Positions 22,027 to 33,994 are shown, counted from the first letter of the stretch. The stretch is 64,000 nt of DNA from Brienomyrus brachyistius (GCF_023856365.1 NC_064540.1:16213191-16277190), one strand, 5' to 3'. Numbers and translations are program-made. The notes: a model not told the origin generated them from the letters alone.

Positions 22027-25000
22027 ATGAAGGTGTACACTAAAGTTTGATTTGCATGTGCGCTTTTTTCATCACTCATCACATCTTCTTTCAGCTTCTG
22101 TGTTATACCTCGACAAGCGGCATTTACACCCGTGTTTCAGAGACACCTTTTCACTTGTGTATGTCTTAAGCAGTCTTTCCAAAGAGGAGGGATGAAAAGG
22201 CTCTTATAATTCACAGCTGGGATTATGGATAGAGCTGCTACTTTGTCTAGTTCCACATGCACTTTCGTTCCAGAAAGTACGGGACTAACAGCATTTACCG
22301 CTACTCAAACCACGCATCTGCACAGGGCCCCCAGCAGTCACTACATTAAATATTAAATAAACACATTCCTTATTTAGGAGATGCTGAAACAGCATGTTCT
22401 GCTAACCAGCAAGCTAGCTACATATCTATGATATTCTGACTTGGGCGGGGGGGGGACTTAAAGTCAGACTCCAAATACATAAATGGACTCCTCTGGACCC
22501 ACCACAGAATTCCAACCTTCTTGGCAGAATTCCAGCTGCGACAGAATTCCTGTCTCCTTGCCAGGGAGGCTAGGCTCTGAATCCTTTTCAGATGCCATGT
22601 GTCGATTTATAGCTTTGTGTGATTTTTACTGGTTTCACTGGTGAGTCTGTGTGCTTTCTCAGTCAAACAGCTTTTCCTGTAATCTCTCTCCTTAAGCTGG
22701 CAGCCATCAAGGGGATGCAGTGACTGCCCACTGCAGTGACACGACGGCCCATTTGCATTTTAAATTGTTTTTTTGCATCTCTCCCGCTTTCACGCTCAAT
22801 TCTGCTCCCTTATATCTGTGATGCATCCTTTGCAGCGGTTTCCATGGATATCATGGTGTAGAAGGCATACTTTAATGCTAAGAGTCTTTTGGAGAGCTTA
22901 AATAGCCAGCTCCGAGACGGCAATGGGCAGATCATTTTCTCCAGGAGACTGCTTCCTGTCTGCTATAATCCACCATTCCGACCTTAAATTGTTTTGTGGC
23001 ATCTCAAACAAGCCGTGTGAAAGTCATCTCTCCCACGTCCTGGACTCAGGAGCAGCTTGCATGTCGTTTTGCACTGAGGAAAATGAATACGTCCTCATTC
23101 CTCCTCACATTGTTCCTGTAATGTAGCAGTTCTGAACCATTTCATCAGAGACTAACTGGCTTCCAGAAGACCCATGAAAAGAATCTCATACTCCCTCACA
23201 CTTCTGTTTGCATTCACTGAATTAATGCCTCTAATTGTGGGCTCGTTCCAGTTTATTGTTTTTCTCTTATCATGGTACCATTGTATCGGGATGGCACATC
23301 CATGGTCTTTGTTGTCTTTACACCTGCATAAAGAATCCAGAATCCAGAAATCAGAAAGGGACTCATTTTTTCGCTATAAAATTCCATTGTTATGCAGATG
23401 CAAGGTAAATCATTTTACGTGCAACATTAAACACATTATCCCTCCCCGTAATTAAAGGCATTTCTTACACTATGATGCTAACACTACATATCTACAGAAA
23501 GAACAGATAGTAACAGAGGATCAGTATATCTGTAAATTCGTCTTTCATAATTGTTATCTAGTGAAGTTTCATGGTGAGTCTGTATTCAGGAAGCAGGAGA
23601 TGCCCTGGATGGGATTCCAGTCCTTTGCCGGACACACAGTCACATACACAGAAATGTCTCTAAGATCCAGTGTGTTTTGTGGTTCGGTGGGAGGTAATGC
23701 CTACTCCCTGCTAGTAGGGGGTCTCTACTGCAGTCTGATACCAGTGTGTAGGCAGTGTCAGCACTGGTGCACTGGACCAATCAACACTGTTTGGTGGACT
23801 TCAGCTGTGTGAAGCGAAGCTGCTAGAGACTTCTGCCTCAGGCTTTGGGTGTCCTGGGCAGGTCGGCCTTGGCTTTGCTGGCGAGAGCTTCATTCTTTAA
23901 ACTATGGTGGCAAAAAGAACATCTTGTCTTGTTTTTTTTTCCACATTTCTGTTTCTCTCTCCCCAAATGCTATTGCAGTCATTTGTATTCATGTGCAGTG
24001 TTATTAATTTACTGTTTGTAGATTTTGTGTGGGGTTGTGTGGGGTTAGTGCCGGTCTAAATAGTCAACCATCATACATATATTTCCTTAGTTATCATTAT
24101 AACTTGACTCCCCGTATTTGAAATAATCTAGTAGGTATGAGAGAAATCCCCTGGATTTTGTGACTAGAGTAAGTTATATCAGAGCTTGTGATATTATAGG
24201 TAATTTGGAGAAATCACTTCACCAACCTCCTTGATCTATGCATGTTCCAGCATTAAAATTTGGAAGTAATGCTTTTATATTCGTTTTTCCAAAATAATCC
24301 TGCCACCCTGACTCTAACCTAGAAGCCCTGCTGACTCTGCTCTTCCCGTAAGATTTTCCGGCTAATAATTGTTATTTATGTAAAAACAACATGAACTTCA
24401 AGCAGTTACAATTGTCTGTAGTATCTGGAGTAAATAAAAAGAAATAATTTTGATTATTTCTCACATTATGCTTCTTGAGAATCATCTACAGGTTGTCTAC
24501 TGATCATTTTATTCTCGTGTTAGAATTAGAGGTCTTGCTCTATCTAAAGGCCCCATCTATCTTAAAAGCTAAGACCCAGAAGTAATGTTCCACATTCTGC
24601 ATGCACTGGTAGCAGTGAACAAATTAACAGAGATGACTTAGATATCGTCATGGGACAGAGTGTGCGTATCTGATCTGAGTGTATAATTAAATTCGTAAAA
24701 CCATTTTACTTTCAAAATAATAATAAATAATTTGCTCCAAATAAAGGATATTTTGTAACCATTGTAATCCCTCTGAGGCTATGGTATTTACTTGCAGAAG
24801 AATAAGAATTTTAATTTAATAGGTAACAAATTGTGTATAATACCGCAGTTGCTTGACAGCTCAGAAACCACGGCCCACAGACAACTGACAATGATTTTTA
24901 CAACCAAACGAATCACCAGGTCAGGTCTGCAGAACTTTCTACCAGCTTTGTGACATTGCACCAGATTAACCAAACCGAAAGCCCGTGACGAACAGCAGGG

Positions 25001-25040
25001 TTAACCTTTCACTTCATATTGGCTGAAACTTCTATGTAAT
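22027..25040. other. Mostly unassigned sequence
   Basis: No gene is recognised in 3 kb. Three GAATTCC motifs about 20-27 bp apart at 22506-22550 form a tiny irregular repeat. A decayed SINE scrap lies at about 23598-23665 and is listed separately. The remainder is unique AT-rich sequence. Confidence 0.35.
23598..23665 (-). mobile_element. Decayed SINE 3' scrap (tentative)
   Basis: CCTGGATGGGATTCCAGTCC followed by TTTGCCGGACACACAGTCACA resembles, on the minus strand, the 'gtgccctgcgatgggctggc...cccatcc' block of the TGGA-tailed SINEs in this window. Nothing else of the element survives, so this may be coincidence. Confidence 0.3.
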
Positions 25041-25206
25041 TCATCCATTCATCCACCCATCCATCCATCCATACATCCATACATCCATCTAACTGTTTTC
25101 TGAAACCACTTATCCTATTCAGGGTTGAGGGGGTCCAGAACCTATCCCAGACGCTCTGGGCACAAGACTCACAGGTTGGGGCGGCAATTCATCACAGGGC
25201 ATCTCT
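25041..25206 (-). mobile_element. Degraded TGGA-tailed SINE 3' end, minus strand
   Basis: The (CATC)n tract at 25041-25090 is the inverted TGGA tail. It is followed by TTTCTGAAACCACTTATCCTATTCAGGG, GGGGTCCAGAACCTATCCCAGA, GGGCACAAG and ATCACAGGGCAT. Read on the minus strand these match, in order, the gataagcggtttggaaa, ggataggctccggacccc and gccctgcgatgg blocks of the SINEs at 19.4 and 61.2 kb. It is 5'-truncated and old. Confidence 0.75.
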
Positions 25207-26177
25207 GTAGTCTGATCACTGGAAATAAAATACCCCCAGTATGAAAGAGGCCAGGTGCAGATAATTAGTGTAGACAAGCTGGGCTACTCATAACCAGGCC
25301 CCCTACAGGTCAAGACCGGTGACTGCACCCTTCAGCTCTACAAACTTTTAACAGAATACGTGTAAAAATATTTTGGAATTTATCTTCATTATCAGGAAAA
25401 CATGACATATAGTTGCTAAACTGTATTTATTTGTGTTTAAACAAAGAGGAAAAACCTAATTTAGGTGACAATTAACTTTCCAACATCATTACAAATCTTT
25501 TCCCTGCTGACTCCCTCCAGATGGTTTCGGAGAGTAATGTCTGACATGATATGTTATATATAGATGTTTTTTTTTTGTTTCTCCTGGAGAAAAAACGTGG
25601 TTATGATACTGCCCCAAAAATCATTGTTTCTACACATTGTGCAGTAGATCAAATAAAACACACAGGCCAATGTTTTCCCACTTTTCTTTGTTCAGCATAG
25701 CTGAATTCTCACCTGGAAATGAAAAACTTAAAAACGCTGAGCTGTGAGCTGTTTTGGTAACTGCCAACCATTTGTGACTGTAAAAGCACATCTGAAAACA
25801 TGTAAATGTTGTTTCATATTTACATTTAATATCCATAGTAGCATACAGATGGCTTTGCCTCACAGGAACAAAGCTGCCAAAATGTCATAATTTTTATATT
25901 TAATTCAAAATATTTTGTGTACTTTTGATTTTCTGTGTTAAAGCTTTCCATTGAGGTATCATCCAGACTTCATCCAGTAATAACTATATGGTGATTAATA
26001 TCGAGCCAAGACTCAAAACTCTCGTGGATAAGAATTATATGTTAAGGCAACATGCATTTTTATTTTTGCCAAAAACATGTCAGCAGATGATCTACTTAAT
26101 ATATTGTTGGCCAATGAGTTTAAATTAATTTGGCATGACGTGTTGAATGTGCTTTATTAATTTACTTTCTATATTGA
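25207..26177. other. Unassigned AT-rich sequence
   Basis: No gene or repeat is recognised. Confidence 0.4.
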
Positions 26178-26328
26178 CATGTGTGAGTGACTGGTGTGTG
26201 AGTGACTGGTGTCCCTGGTGCCCTGTGATGGGTTGGCGCCCCATACTGGATTGTTTCCTGCCTTGCGCCCTTAGGTTCCGGACCCCCTGTGAACCTGAAT
26301 AGGACAAGCATTTACAGAAAATGGATGT
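26178..26328 (+). mobile_element. Degraded TGGA-tailed SINE 3' half
   Basis: GTGTGTGAGTGACTGGTG (partly duplicated), then GTGCCCTGTGATGGGTTGGCGCCCCATACTGGATTG, GGTTCCGGACCCCC and TAGGACAAGCATTTACAGAAAATGGATG follow the SINE consensus order. Part of the middle is deleted and the TGGA tail is one or two units. Old, 5'-truncated copy. Confidence 0.75.
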
Positions 26329-28664
26329 TTTGGTAAAATTTGATATACTTTCTCTCCTTTCACATTTGTCTCTTAGTCTTATTAAAGTGAGAGCAACAAC
26401 ATTTATACAACATTAAAATTCAATATGGAAAAAATGGGGGTCCACAGTTAATTTGCTGACCAAATTGCTTGATCTTGCTCCCCTACAGTATATATGTTAT
26501 AAGAGTTTAATGGTGGACTGTTGCCTTCAAAGCGTGAATGTGGTCACTCTGCTTCAACGCTGAGTGAATCGTGATGTGCCTTCCTGTCCCCATCCCTGAC
26601 AGGCTCTCCCTAACCTGTAACAGCGCATACACTATCCCTGCTTCTCCAGCTCACGAAGACGGAAGCACAGGACGATCTATGCACTGTCCTCTGGTTTTTT
26701 TCTGTGCGCGGCCGCCTGCTGAGTGGGTATTTTTGCAGCTTCACGTTCTGATTGATAAGGCCCTGGTGATGTACTACACCACGCTCATTCTTACCAAGGC
26801 GGTCTACAGACAGCCCAGATCGCCTGGCAAAGGAACCGCGGCAGAAACGGCAGAAGCTGACCTTCTCCAAAGTCAGCTTTCGTTTTGTGTTTGGCCAGCA
26901 GATCCTAGGCTGCTACAGGTGGTGTCCGCAGTGGTGAGCCTGTTCCCTGGATGGTGGGACAGGTGGCACGAGAGCAGCTCAGCCTCCGTCTTCGGAAGGT
27001 CACCTTGGACAGGCTTCAGTGTCACCGCTGGCATACTTCGGTTGCTATGCTTTATTTGGCTGAAAATCATCTTGCACCCACCAACGCCCCACCCCCTGCC
27101 ACAAGGAGAAACCCTAAACGTGAAACCCTCCCTTCTCTGTTATCTCTCTCTCTCTTCACCAGAACATTCCCCAATCCCCCTTTCTCCTCCCCTTTCCCTC
27201 TCCAGGTCCCTGAGCTTCTCATCCGTGGCCCCACACCCCAAACAATCCCATTGGGGGCTTTTCCCTTGGAACAGTCACAGGACGACACTCCATCACCGCA
27301 GCGACCAGCTAGGCTGCCTGCTGCTCTCCCCAGACAGAGCAATGTCATACCCTTACTTTGCAGTAATTAACGACAGGCTATATAGAGTAAGAGTATCCAA
27401 CTGCCTGCGCTATAAAACCGTAGGGAAACAACTTTTTAGGCAGCTCATCATAAACCCATGGCAGGACGCTTAGGAAAGGCAAAAACCTCACAAAGGATTC
27501 CATTAGCCCAGCATTTGCAGAGACGACCAATGGTCGTGTGCCAGTTACCACAAATGCCAACAACTTAATCCTGCAGCCATTGAAAAGAGGGCCACTGTGC
27601 CCCCGGTAATCGAGTCCCTCTTTGTCAACAGTGGTATAGATGTCATAAGACTTTTAGACTGTAATGCACAAGGGCATTGATTTGCATTAGTCACTGTAGA
27701 TTAAAAGTCATCGTTCTACGTTCCTTTTGGATTCCACTAATATATTGTTCTCCCATTCAATTTGCATGGCGCCCTGACTGTGCCTCAATGATTAATGGGC
27801 AGGTTTCGTAAACCTTACTTTGCTCATAATGAGGACTATATATCAGTAACGTTATATTTGGTAATGATTAACCACAAAAACTAACATCCATCTTGAAACT
27901 GCGGAAATCCGCTGAGCTCGTTGCAAATCCATGAAGCTCGCCAATGGTAGGAGATACCTGCGGTTTCTTCTAAGGTTGCTCCAGGAGTGTCCCGGGAGGC
28001 TGTAGCCAACCATCATGAATGTTACCTCAGTCCAGTAGATAGAGCCAGTCCAAGCAGCATCGCTAGTCCCTAAGGCAACATTTTATCAGAGTCCCTTACA
28101 AACGATGGCTAATTTCTTATTGCCTTTTATTTTACAGACGGTTGCCTTGGATAGAAGCTTGAGGCCATCCTGTCCCAGGAGCTTGCAGGGGAGAAACAGC
28201 CAGTTCTTTACATAAATTATGAAACTCCTGCTGACAGGAAGAGCAGATGCCATATACGTAGAACCCTATATAGGGTTTTATTTATTTCAGGAATTGCATG
28301 ACCTGCACCCCGTAATCTGGAACGTTTTATGAATTGTATACACCTGTTATGTGGTAGATAAGCAGAGATCTGAACTTAACAGGATGTCAGTGAATAGAGA
28401 TGAAAAAGTTGTAATATGATTATAACACATAATAGTAATAAGTTAATGAATGTATTTTCTAATGATTACGGAGCTCATAAGCAATGCATGACGATCCGGG
28501 TGCTCAGTACACCTCCGGTGATGTCAGCTGAAGCTCACTCGCCGACTGAGATGTGTGTCATTCTTTTGGCAGACTGCCAGGCTATAAATTCTGCTGGCAC
28601 AGAGCTTTAAGTACTCAGATTTGAATGAACCCTTGCAGATTCAGTGCTTGGCTTTCTCTAAAAG
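26329..28664. other. Gene-free stretch with one GC-richer block
   Basis: The sub-region 26570-27470 is noticeably GC-richer and carries a 300-codon open frame, assessed separately. The rest is unique AT-rich sequence without recognisable exons or repeats. Confidence 0.4.
26574..27473 (+). other. Unrecognised 299-codon open frame (probably not a gene)
   Basis: An uninterrupted frame runs from ATG at 26574 to the stop at 27471-27473. The product is rich in Pro, Ser, Leu and Arg, with no domain, signal peptide or repeat I recognise. Several other frames on both strands are also partly open here, including 139 codons in another + frame and 93 and 86 codons on the minus strand. This is the pattern of a GC-richer, stop-poor patch rather than of coding selection. 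I do not call it a gene, but it is the longest frame outside tandem repeats. Protein homology and codon-level conservation would settle it. Confidence 0.12.
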
Positions 28665-29536
28665 CTGCTCTCTTGCTGTCCCCATGTCTCCCCTCTCTCA
28701 CTGTCCCCGTGTCTCCCCCCTCTCTCAGTGTCCCCGTGTCTCCCTGCTCACTCGCTGTTCCTGTGTCTCCCTGCTCACTCGCTGTTCCCGTATTTCCCTG
28801 CTCACTCGCTGTCCCAGTGTCTCCCTGCTCACTCGCTGTCCCCGTGTCTCCCTGCTCACTCGCTGTCCCCCTGTCTCCCTTCTCACTCGCTGTCGCCGTG
28901 TCTCCCTGCTCACCCTCTCTGCTCACTCGCTGTCCCCGTGTCTCCCTGCTCACTCGCTGTCCCCGTGTCTCCCTGCTCACTCGCTGTCCCTGTGTCTCCC
29001 TGCTCACTCGCTGTTCCTGTGTCTCCCTGCTCACTCGCTGTTCCCGTATTTCCCTGCTCACTCGCTGTCCCAGTGTCTCCCTGCTCACTCGCTGTCCCCG
29101 TGTCTCCCTGCTCACTCGCTGTCCCCGTGTCTCCCTGCTCACTCGCTGTCCCCCTGTCTCCCTTCTCACTCGCTGTCGCCGTGTCTCCCTGCTCACCCTC
29201 TCTGCTCACTCGCTGTCCCCGTGTCTCCCTGCTCACTCGCTGTCCCCGTGTCTCCCTGCTCACTCGCTGTCCCCCTGTCTCCCTGCTCACCCCCTCCGCT
29301 CACTCGCTGTCCCTGTGTCTCCCTGCTCACTCGCTGTCCCTGTGTCTCCCTGCTCACTCGCTGTCCCTGTGTCTCCCTGCTCACTCGCTGTCCCCGTGTC
29401 TCCCTGCTCACTCGCTGTCCCCGTGTCTCCCTGCTCACCCTCTCCGCTCACTCGCTGTCCCTGTGTCTCCCTGCTCACTCGCTGTCCCTGTGTCTACTTG
29501 CTCCCTCAATGTCCCCATGTCTCTCTGCTCCCCCAG
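28665..29536. repeat. 27-bp minisatellite, about 32 units, with internal duplication
   Basis: The unit is TGTCCCCGTGTCTCCCTGCTCACTCGC with point variants (TGTTCCTG, TGTTCCCGTATTT, TGTCCCAG, TGTCGCCG and so on). Because 27 is divisible by three and the unit lacks stops in most frames, three + frames and several minus frames stay open over hundreds of codons. The resulting SLAVPVSPC and EQGDTGTAS peptides are artefacts. A run of variant units starting near 28746 recurs in the same order from about 29004, with one extra unit. This includes the truncated CTCACCCTCTCTG unit and shows a segmental duplication inside the array. The + strand is strongly pyrimidine-rich. Confidence 0.96.
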
Positions 29537-30124
29537 CGTTACAATTTTACATATTACTAATATAACAGATAATAATTGTGCCACAGTGAAATCACTCTGC
29601 TAACAACCAGATTTCAACCAGCAACGCTCCCATCACAAACACATGTGCTAATACTAATCATAATCCAATACTGACTGGATCTCTAAGTCTGACCCAAACT
29701 CAGGAGACGGATTTAGTAAGGAATCACAGTTCTTTATCATGTGAGTTAAAAATCTATTTCTAAATATCAGTTTAAACTCATGTTACTGTAATTATATAAT
29801 GACACAAACATTCATAGATGACTGTCCAACATTCCATGATGAGCAACCCTCAACATAACATAAAACAGTAGCTCAAAAAAGGCTCTTTAAAGTAAGGAGA
29901 TACAGTGTTTGATAGGGATATAATAGTACACAAATCTCATGCTTTAGTATTCAGCTTTGATTCATAGTTCTGTGCAATTGTTGACTCTTACAACAATAAT
30001 CAGCACTGCTTTCAGTGGACATTCACAGGTACACCTCAACTGTGGAGGCTGCCTCATCCTCTCAGCATCATTGCCCTATTTTCACTCATTCATTCATTTA
30101 TTTGTTATTGTTGTTATTGTTAGT
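29537..30124. other. Unassigned AT-rich sequence
   Basis: No gene or repeat is recognised. Confidence 0.4.
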
Positions 30125-30130
30125 ATTATT

Positions 30131-30310
30131 GGGTAACGCTTTACATTAACTGCACCTTCATAATGCTTTTCTATTGCATTCATAAAACGTTCAGTGCACC
30201 TTCATAATGTATTCATAAAACATTCTGAATGCATTATGAAGGTGCACTGAATGTTCTATGAATGAATAATGAATGCATTATGAAGGTGCACTTAATGTAA
30301 AGTGTTACCC
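30131..30310. mobile_element. Palindromic MITE with GGGTAAC termini
   Basis: The 180-bp element folds on itself. The left end GGGTAACGCTTTACATTAAC and the inverted right end GGGTAACACTTTACATTAAG continue as TGCACCTTCATAATGC in both, an arm of more than 35 bp with few mismatches. Inner CATTCATAAAACGTTCAGTGCACC segments pair again. The flanks suggest a target duplication: ATTATT directly on both sides, or, with GGTAAC as the end, TATTATTG against CATTATTG (7 of 8 bases). It has no coding capacity, so it is non-autonomous. Relatives with the same ends lie at 38004-38412 and 47523-47832. Confidence 0.85.
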
Positions 30311-30316
30311 ATTATT

Positions 30317-31993
30317 GCTACTGCTACCTCTGATACTCCTTGTTGTTGTGTCATTATTATTACTGCTATTTGCTGAGTATCCTCACTGAACCCTCTAACC
30401 TCATGGCCTATGTTTACCCACCGTAGCACTCATCACTTTTTACAATACAATTCCAGGTCTTATGCTGTGTTCCATTTAGCTCAGAGGTCAAAGCTCGGAA
30501 CTGGGAGTAGCATCATTTAGCGGTGTTCCAGGACAGCAAGCAAGAAAGCCATTTAACAGTACTAGGGACCCATTTCAAAAAGCAAGATTTCTTGCTAACC
30601 CAGATGACTAGTGTTGGATTTAATTTACCCCAGTTTAAAAGCCCTTTATCTTTGTTTATTTACATTTAGCCCAGACTTAAATCCGACAAGTTTTCCACTT
30701 AAGCAAGAAATCCTGCATAATGAAACCCCAGTTCTAACCCGGCTAATTGTTAGCCATTGTTAGCAATATCAGTGGATAACAACACATTACATGGTATTTT
30801 TCACATAACACTGTAGCAGCACATCCACAGATAGCGGTTGGACCATATTGTGAGTGTGACTGACTTAATGAGCCACAAGTAAGACATAAATGCTAATAAA
30901 CAATGTAAAACTACAGATTTAGCTTCTGTTGATAAAGGGAGCAGCCATCTTGAATTCTGAGCTCTGGGATGTGTCGAATTCAGGGGGCATTCCAGTTTAA
31001 ATTTTCCACTAGGAAGTCGGAATTTATCAGTCACAAATTCAACTGGAACGCATACAGTATCGATATATTTATGTCCTTTTATACTGTGCTTGCAGTGCGC
31101 ATATCGACTGATCCTGTCTGTAGCTGCTGCTGTAATACCAAAATTTCCCTTTCTGGGATTGATAAAGTCCATCTTATCTTATATGATACTAAGCAGCGTT
31201 GTGCCTAGGACCGAGCTTTTGGACTGAAGCCCAGGATATTCTCTTTATAACCCTGAACCCGTCCTGCTGGCTATAGGTAACATTATCTTTTGAATGGTGG
31301 GGCCATGGCATGGGTTAACATTTCCCTCACCTATTTTTTGATGAGTTTTACCATGTACATACTTGGCCTCGATCCCCTGCCCTCCCCCCATTCCCCGTAC
31401 CTCTGCAGGGCCGCTTTTCAGATGCATCATTATAATCCCACCAAATGCACAAACCCATGTGCACACTCGCCCTGACTGCATTCCCTGAACTCCTCAGGTT
31501 TTTAGAATACTTATTAGGATATGAGAGGTATAACTTGGTCGACATTATAGTTGACCTGGTTATCCTAAATACCATGTCATTTAACTGCATAGCAGTTAAT
31601 CCATTGTAGTTAAGTAACTTAAGTTTGAGATCGCCGTTATTTGCTATCAGAGGAATTACCTACTGAGAGACAGCTAACTGTGTTAGCTGGCTAATGTTGA
31701 TAGCTAACTATGTTAGCTAGCTAATTTTGATAGCTAACTATGCCAACGTTTCTGCTCAGTAAAATCATTATTTGTATAATTAGAAAAAAAACATACTATA
31801 TGTTTATGTGTTTGTTGTTTTAAGTATTCTCTTAAATTCTGGCTTATTTTGGCTAACTCGATGTCAACGGAAACCAGAAGGGTTTTTGCTGCTCGTTGAA
31901 ATGCTGAACGGGAGCTGAGGGTGCAATTAAGCAGGAAATGGTTAGTAGTAGCTACAGGGAGAACATTTTGTGCATGTTTAATCAGATGAGCTC
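30317..31993. other. Mostly unassigned sequence
   Basis: No gene is recognised. A small palindromic tandem repeat is at 31672-31743 (listed). Open frames of up to 123 codons give no recognisable protein. Confidence 0.4.
31672..31743. repeat. About 2.5 copies of a 30-bp repeat with internal palindrome
   Basis: The unit is roughly GATAGCTAACTATGTTAGCT plus AGCTAATTTT. Each unit contains AGCTAACTATGTTAGCT, an imperfect palindrome, so the tract can fold into small hairpins. Short and non-coding. Confidence 0.75.
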
Positions 31994-32001
31994 CAACAGA
32001 C

Positions 32002-32519
32002 TAGGGTGCACAATGTTGGAAAATTTCAGATATCACAATGTGAGTTTTTTGTGATAAATAAGGCGATATTTATAAAGCAAAAGGGAGTTCAAAACGAATA
32101 AATTTCTTAAAAACTCATCTATGAGTGATTTAAACAGAAAGGATGAAAATGATTATTACTGGCTCAAAAAGCTGATGTAGCACTCATGCAAAAGCAGAAG
32201 CAGTAAACTTTAGACTGATTTTTTACATATACCACATAATTTTGAAGAGAAGCAATCATTAAAATTCCAAAGCTTACTAAGTTATGTTTCCTATGACAGA
32301 GTAAAAATGCTTTAGCGAAACTCAACCCGTATACTGCAGTACAACATACACATTTTCCAAGCAACCAAGCAAGTACCAAGCAACCAAGCACTTGTAGCAT
32401 GATATGTTCGATTTAATTTGCCTTACCTTACATCACATGTCCTGGGAAGTGAGTACTGTACAGGTCTGCATCACGATGATGATGATAATGATGCTGAAAT
32501 GATATATTGTGCAACTCTA
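32002..32519. mobile_element. Foldback DNA element with TAGGGTGCACAAT-type ends (hAT-like)
   Basis: The left end reads TAGGGTGCACAATGTTGGAAAATTTCAG and the inverted right end TAGAGTTGCACAATATATCATTTCAG, a clear imperfect terminal inverted repeat. The 8-bp flanks CAACAGAC (31994-32001) and GAACAGTC (32520-32527) agree at six of eight positions, consistent with an aged 8-bp hAT-type target duplication. No transposase is encoded in the 518 bp. The open frames inside are random. Confidence 0.65.
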
Positions 32520-32950
32520 GAACAGTCCGACTTGAACATATTGTCTTTGATAAAACTTGTGCTAGAAATAAATGAAAAGGCAATATAACAATTGTATAAT
32601 ATAGTATATATATCAATATATAAATATGCTGTATAATTCTGTCATTGTCAACTCTGTGTAATAGTAGTTGTCTTTGTAGCTTTGCAAATTAACTCCTGTA
32701 CTGATGTTGAATATTTAGAAACTCCATGGACTGCTTTTCTCTTCTCGATGAGGTCGCAAAGGAAAGGGGGTGCCAAGATAGTACACAGTACAGGGGGGGG
32801 CATGTATACATGTGGGCAAAACCCCAGACCTCAGTACACGCTAGACTCGCCCTAGAATTAACTAGTATATGAGGAGTACCATATGAACTAAATTTCCTTT
32901 TTGAAATGTTACCCTGAAACTGAAATTAAAATGATTGAATTATTAGTAGG

Positions 32951-33092
32951 AATGGTGTGTGAGTGTGGCCTGCGATGGGCTGCCCCCCCCATCCTGGGTT
33001 GTTCCCTGCCTAGTGCCCATTGCTTCTGGGATAGGCTCTGGACCCCCCGCAACGCAGTAGGATAAGCGGTTTGGAAAATGTATGGATGGATG
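32951..33092 (+). mobile_element. 5'-truncated TGGA-tailed SINE with perfect target duplication
   Basis: Only the last 142 bp of the SINE are present, from AATGGTGTGTGAGTGTGGCC through GGATAGGCTCTGGACCCC and GGATAAGCGGTTTGGAAAATG to a short TGGA tail. It is flanked by a perfect 14-bp direct repeat, GAATTATTAGTAGG, at 32937-32950 and 33093-33106. The truncation therefore happened during reverse transcription, not by later deletion, and the insertion is comparatively young. Confidence 0.92.
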
Positions 33093-33106
33093 GAATTATT
33101 AGTAGG

Positions 33107-33290
33107 TTGTAATGAAATGAAAAAACTACGAATGCAAAAACTCTTGTATTTTGCTTGGTTACTTATGCTTATGGTTAGGGCTCGGTAGGGGTTACGGGTG
33201 TCATAGTTAGCGTTAGCATTTTTCCCATAGAAATGAATGAGCGGGCCGCAAGATATGTTCACCCGACATGTGCATGTGTGTGAGAGAGAG
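33107..33290 (-). repeat. Dispersed CA-associated repeat, copy 3 (inverted)
   Basis: On the minus strand this reads CATTCATTTCTATGGGAAAAATGCTAACGCTAACTATGACA, then a CCCTAACCATAAG block, AAGTAACCAAGCAAAATACAAGAGTTTTTGCA and TTTTTTCATTTC. These blocks match 1480-1550 and 1920-2040 in order. It adjoins the right target duplication of the truncated SINE. A short GA tract lies at 33281-33291, where the CA tract would be expected. Confidence 0.7.
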
Positions 33291-33990
33291 AGCAATGTTG
33301 CCTGCTAAATGTCAGTTAAGTAGTTTGGTTACAATGCCAAGTGACTTAATTTTATATAGCCAGCAAAACTAAGTGTATTAAGTAGAACACAAAACAGAAA
33401 ACTTATAAAATGCACACAAGGGAGATCAAATAAACACAACCTGAACTATGAAAGGCAAATGTGCAGCTATTCAAGGCAAATAAGCCATCAAAGCACAAAA
33501 GTCCAAGAGGTTTTATAATGGATTCAATGCAACCTACTAAATAAGCAAAGGTGTTTCTGAATGCAATGCCAGTCAAACACTCAAACGATTGCTAAGGGAC
33601 ACTGGAAGATTCTCCCCTGCTCGTGCACATGAGTGACTGGTGTAGGGGGAGGGGAGGAGAATATCCTGAAGTTAATTGTTATGTAGGTGAGACAGTATGC
33701 ATAGCAAGCCAGGGAGAGTCACTGCTTTCCCTGAAATCCACAGAGAAAATGAAAAGTTACGCTGAAGATAGGCACAGATATTCATCCATTATGATCAGAT
33801 GAAGATCTACTGCAGAAAGAACAGATTATTCATGCAGGAGACTCATTCCAACTGGATATTTGTCTCGCCCTGAAGTAATATAACAGTTGGAGAGAATTGA
33901 AAAACTTGCGGGACAAATTACAAGCTTAGTTTGAGGGTGTGACATTAGACCCAATTGTGGGGATTTTGCAGTCAATGTGGATGTTTTGGT
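33291..33990. other. Unassigned sequence
   Basis: No gene or repeat is recognised. A-rich unique sequence. Confidence 0.4.
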
Positions 33991-33994
33991 ATCA

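Noticed and set aside
28621..29603. Open frames of 291-314 codons on + and up to 193 codons on -, with repeating Leu/Ser/Pro/Val or Glu/Gln/Gly/Thr peptides
   Set aside because: They are translations of the 27-bp minisatellite. Several frames on both strands are open at once and the peptide is just the unit repeated.
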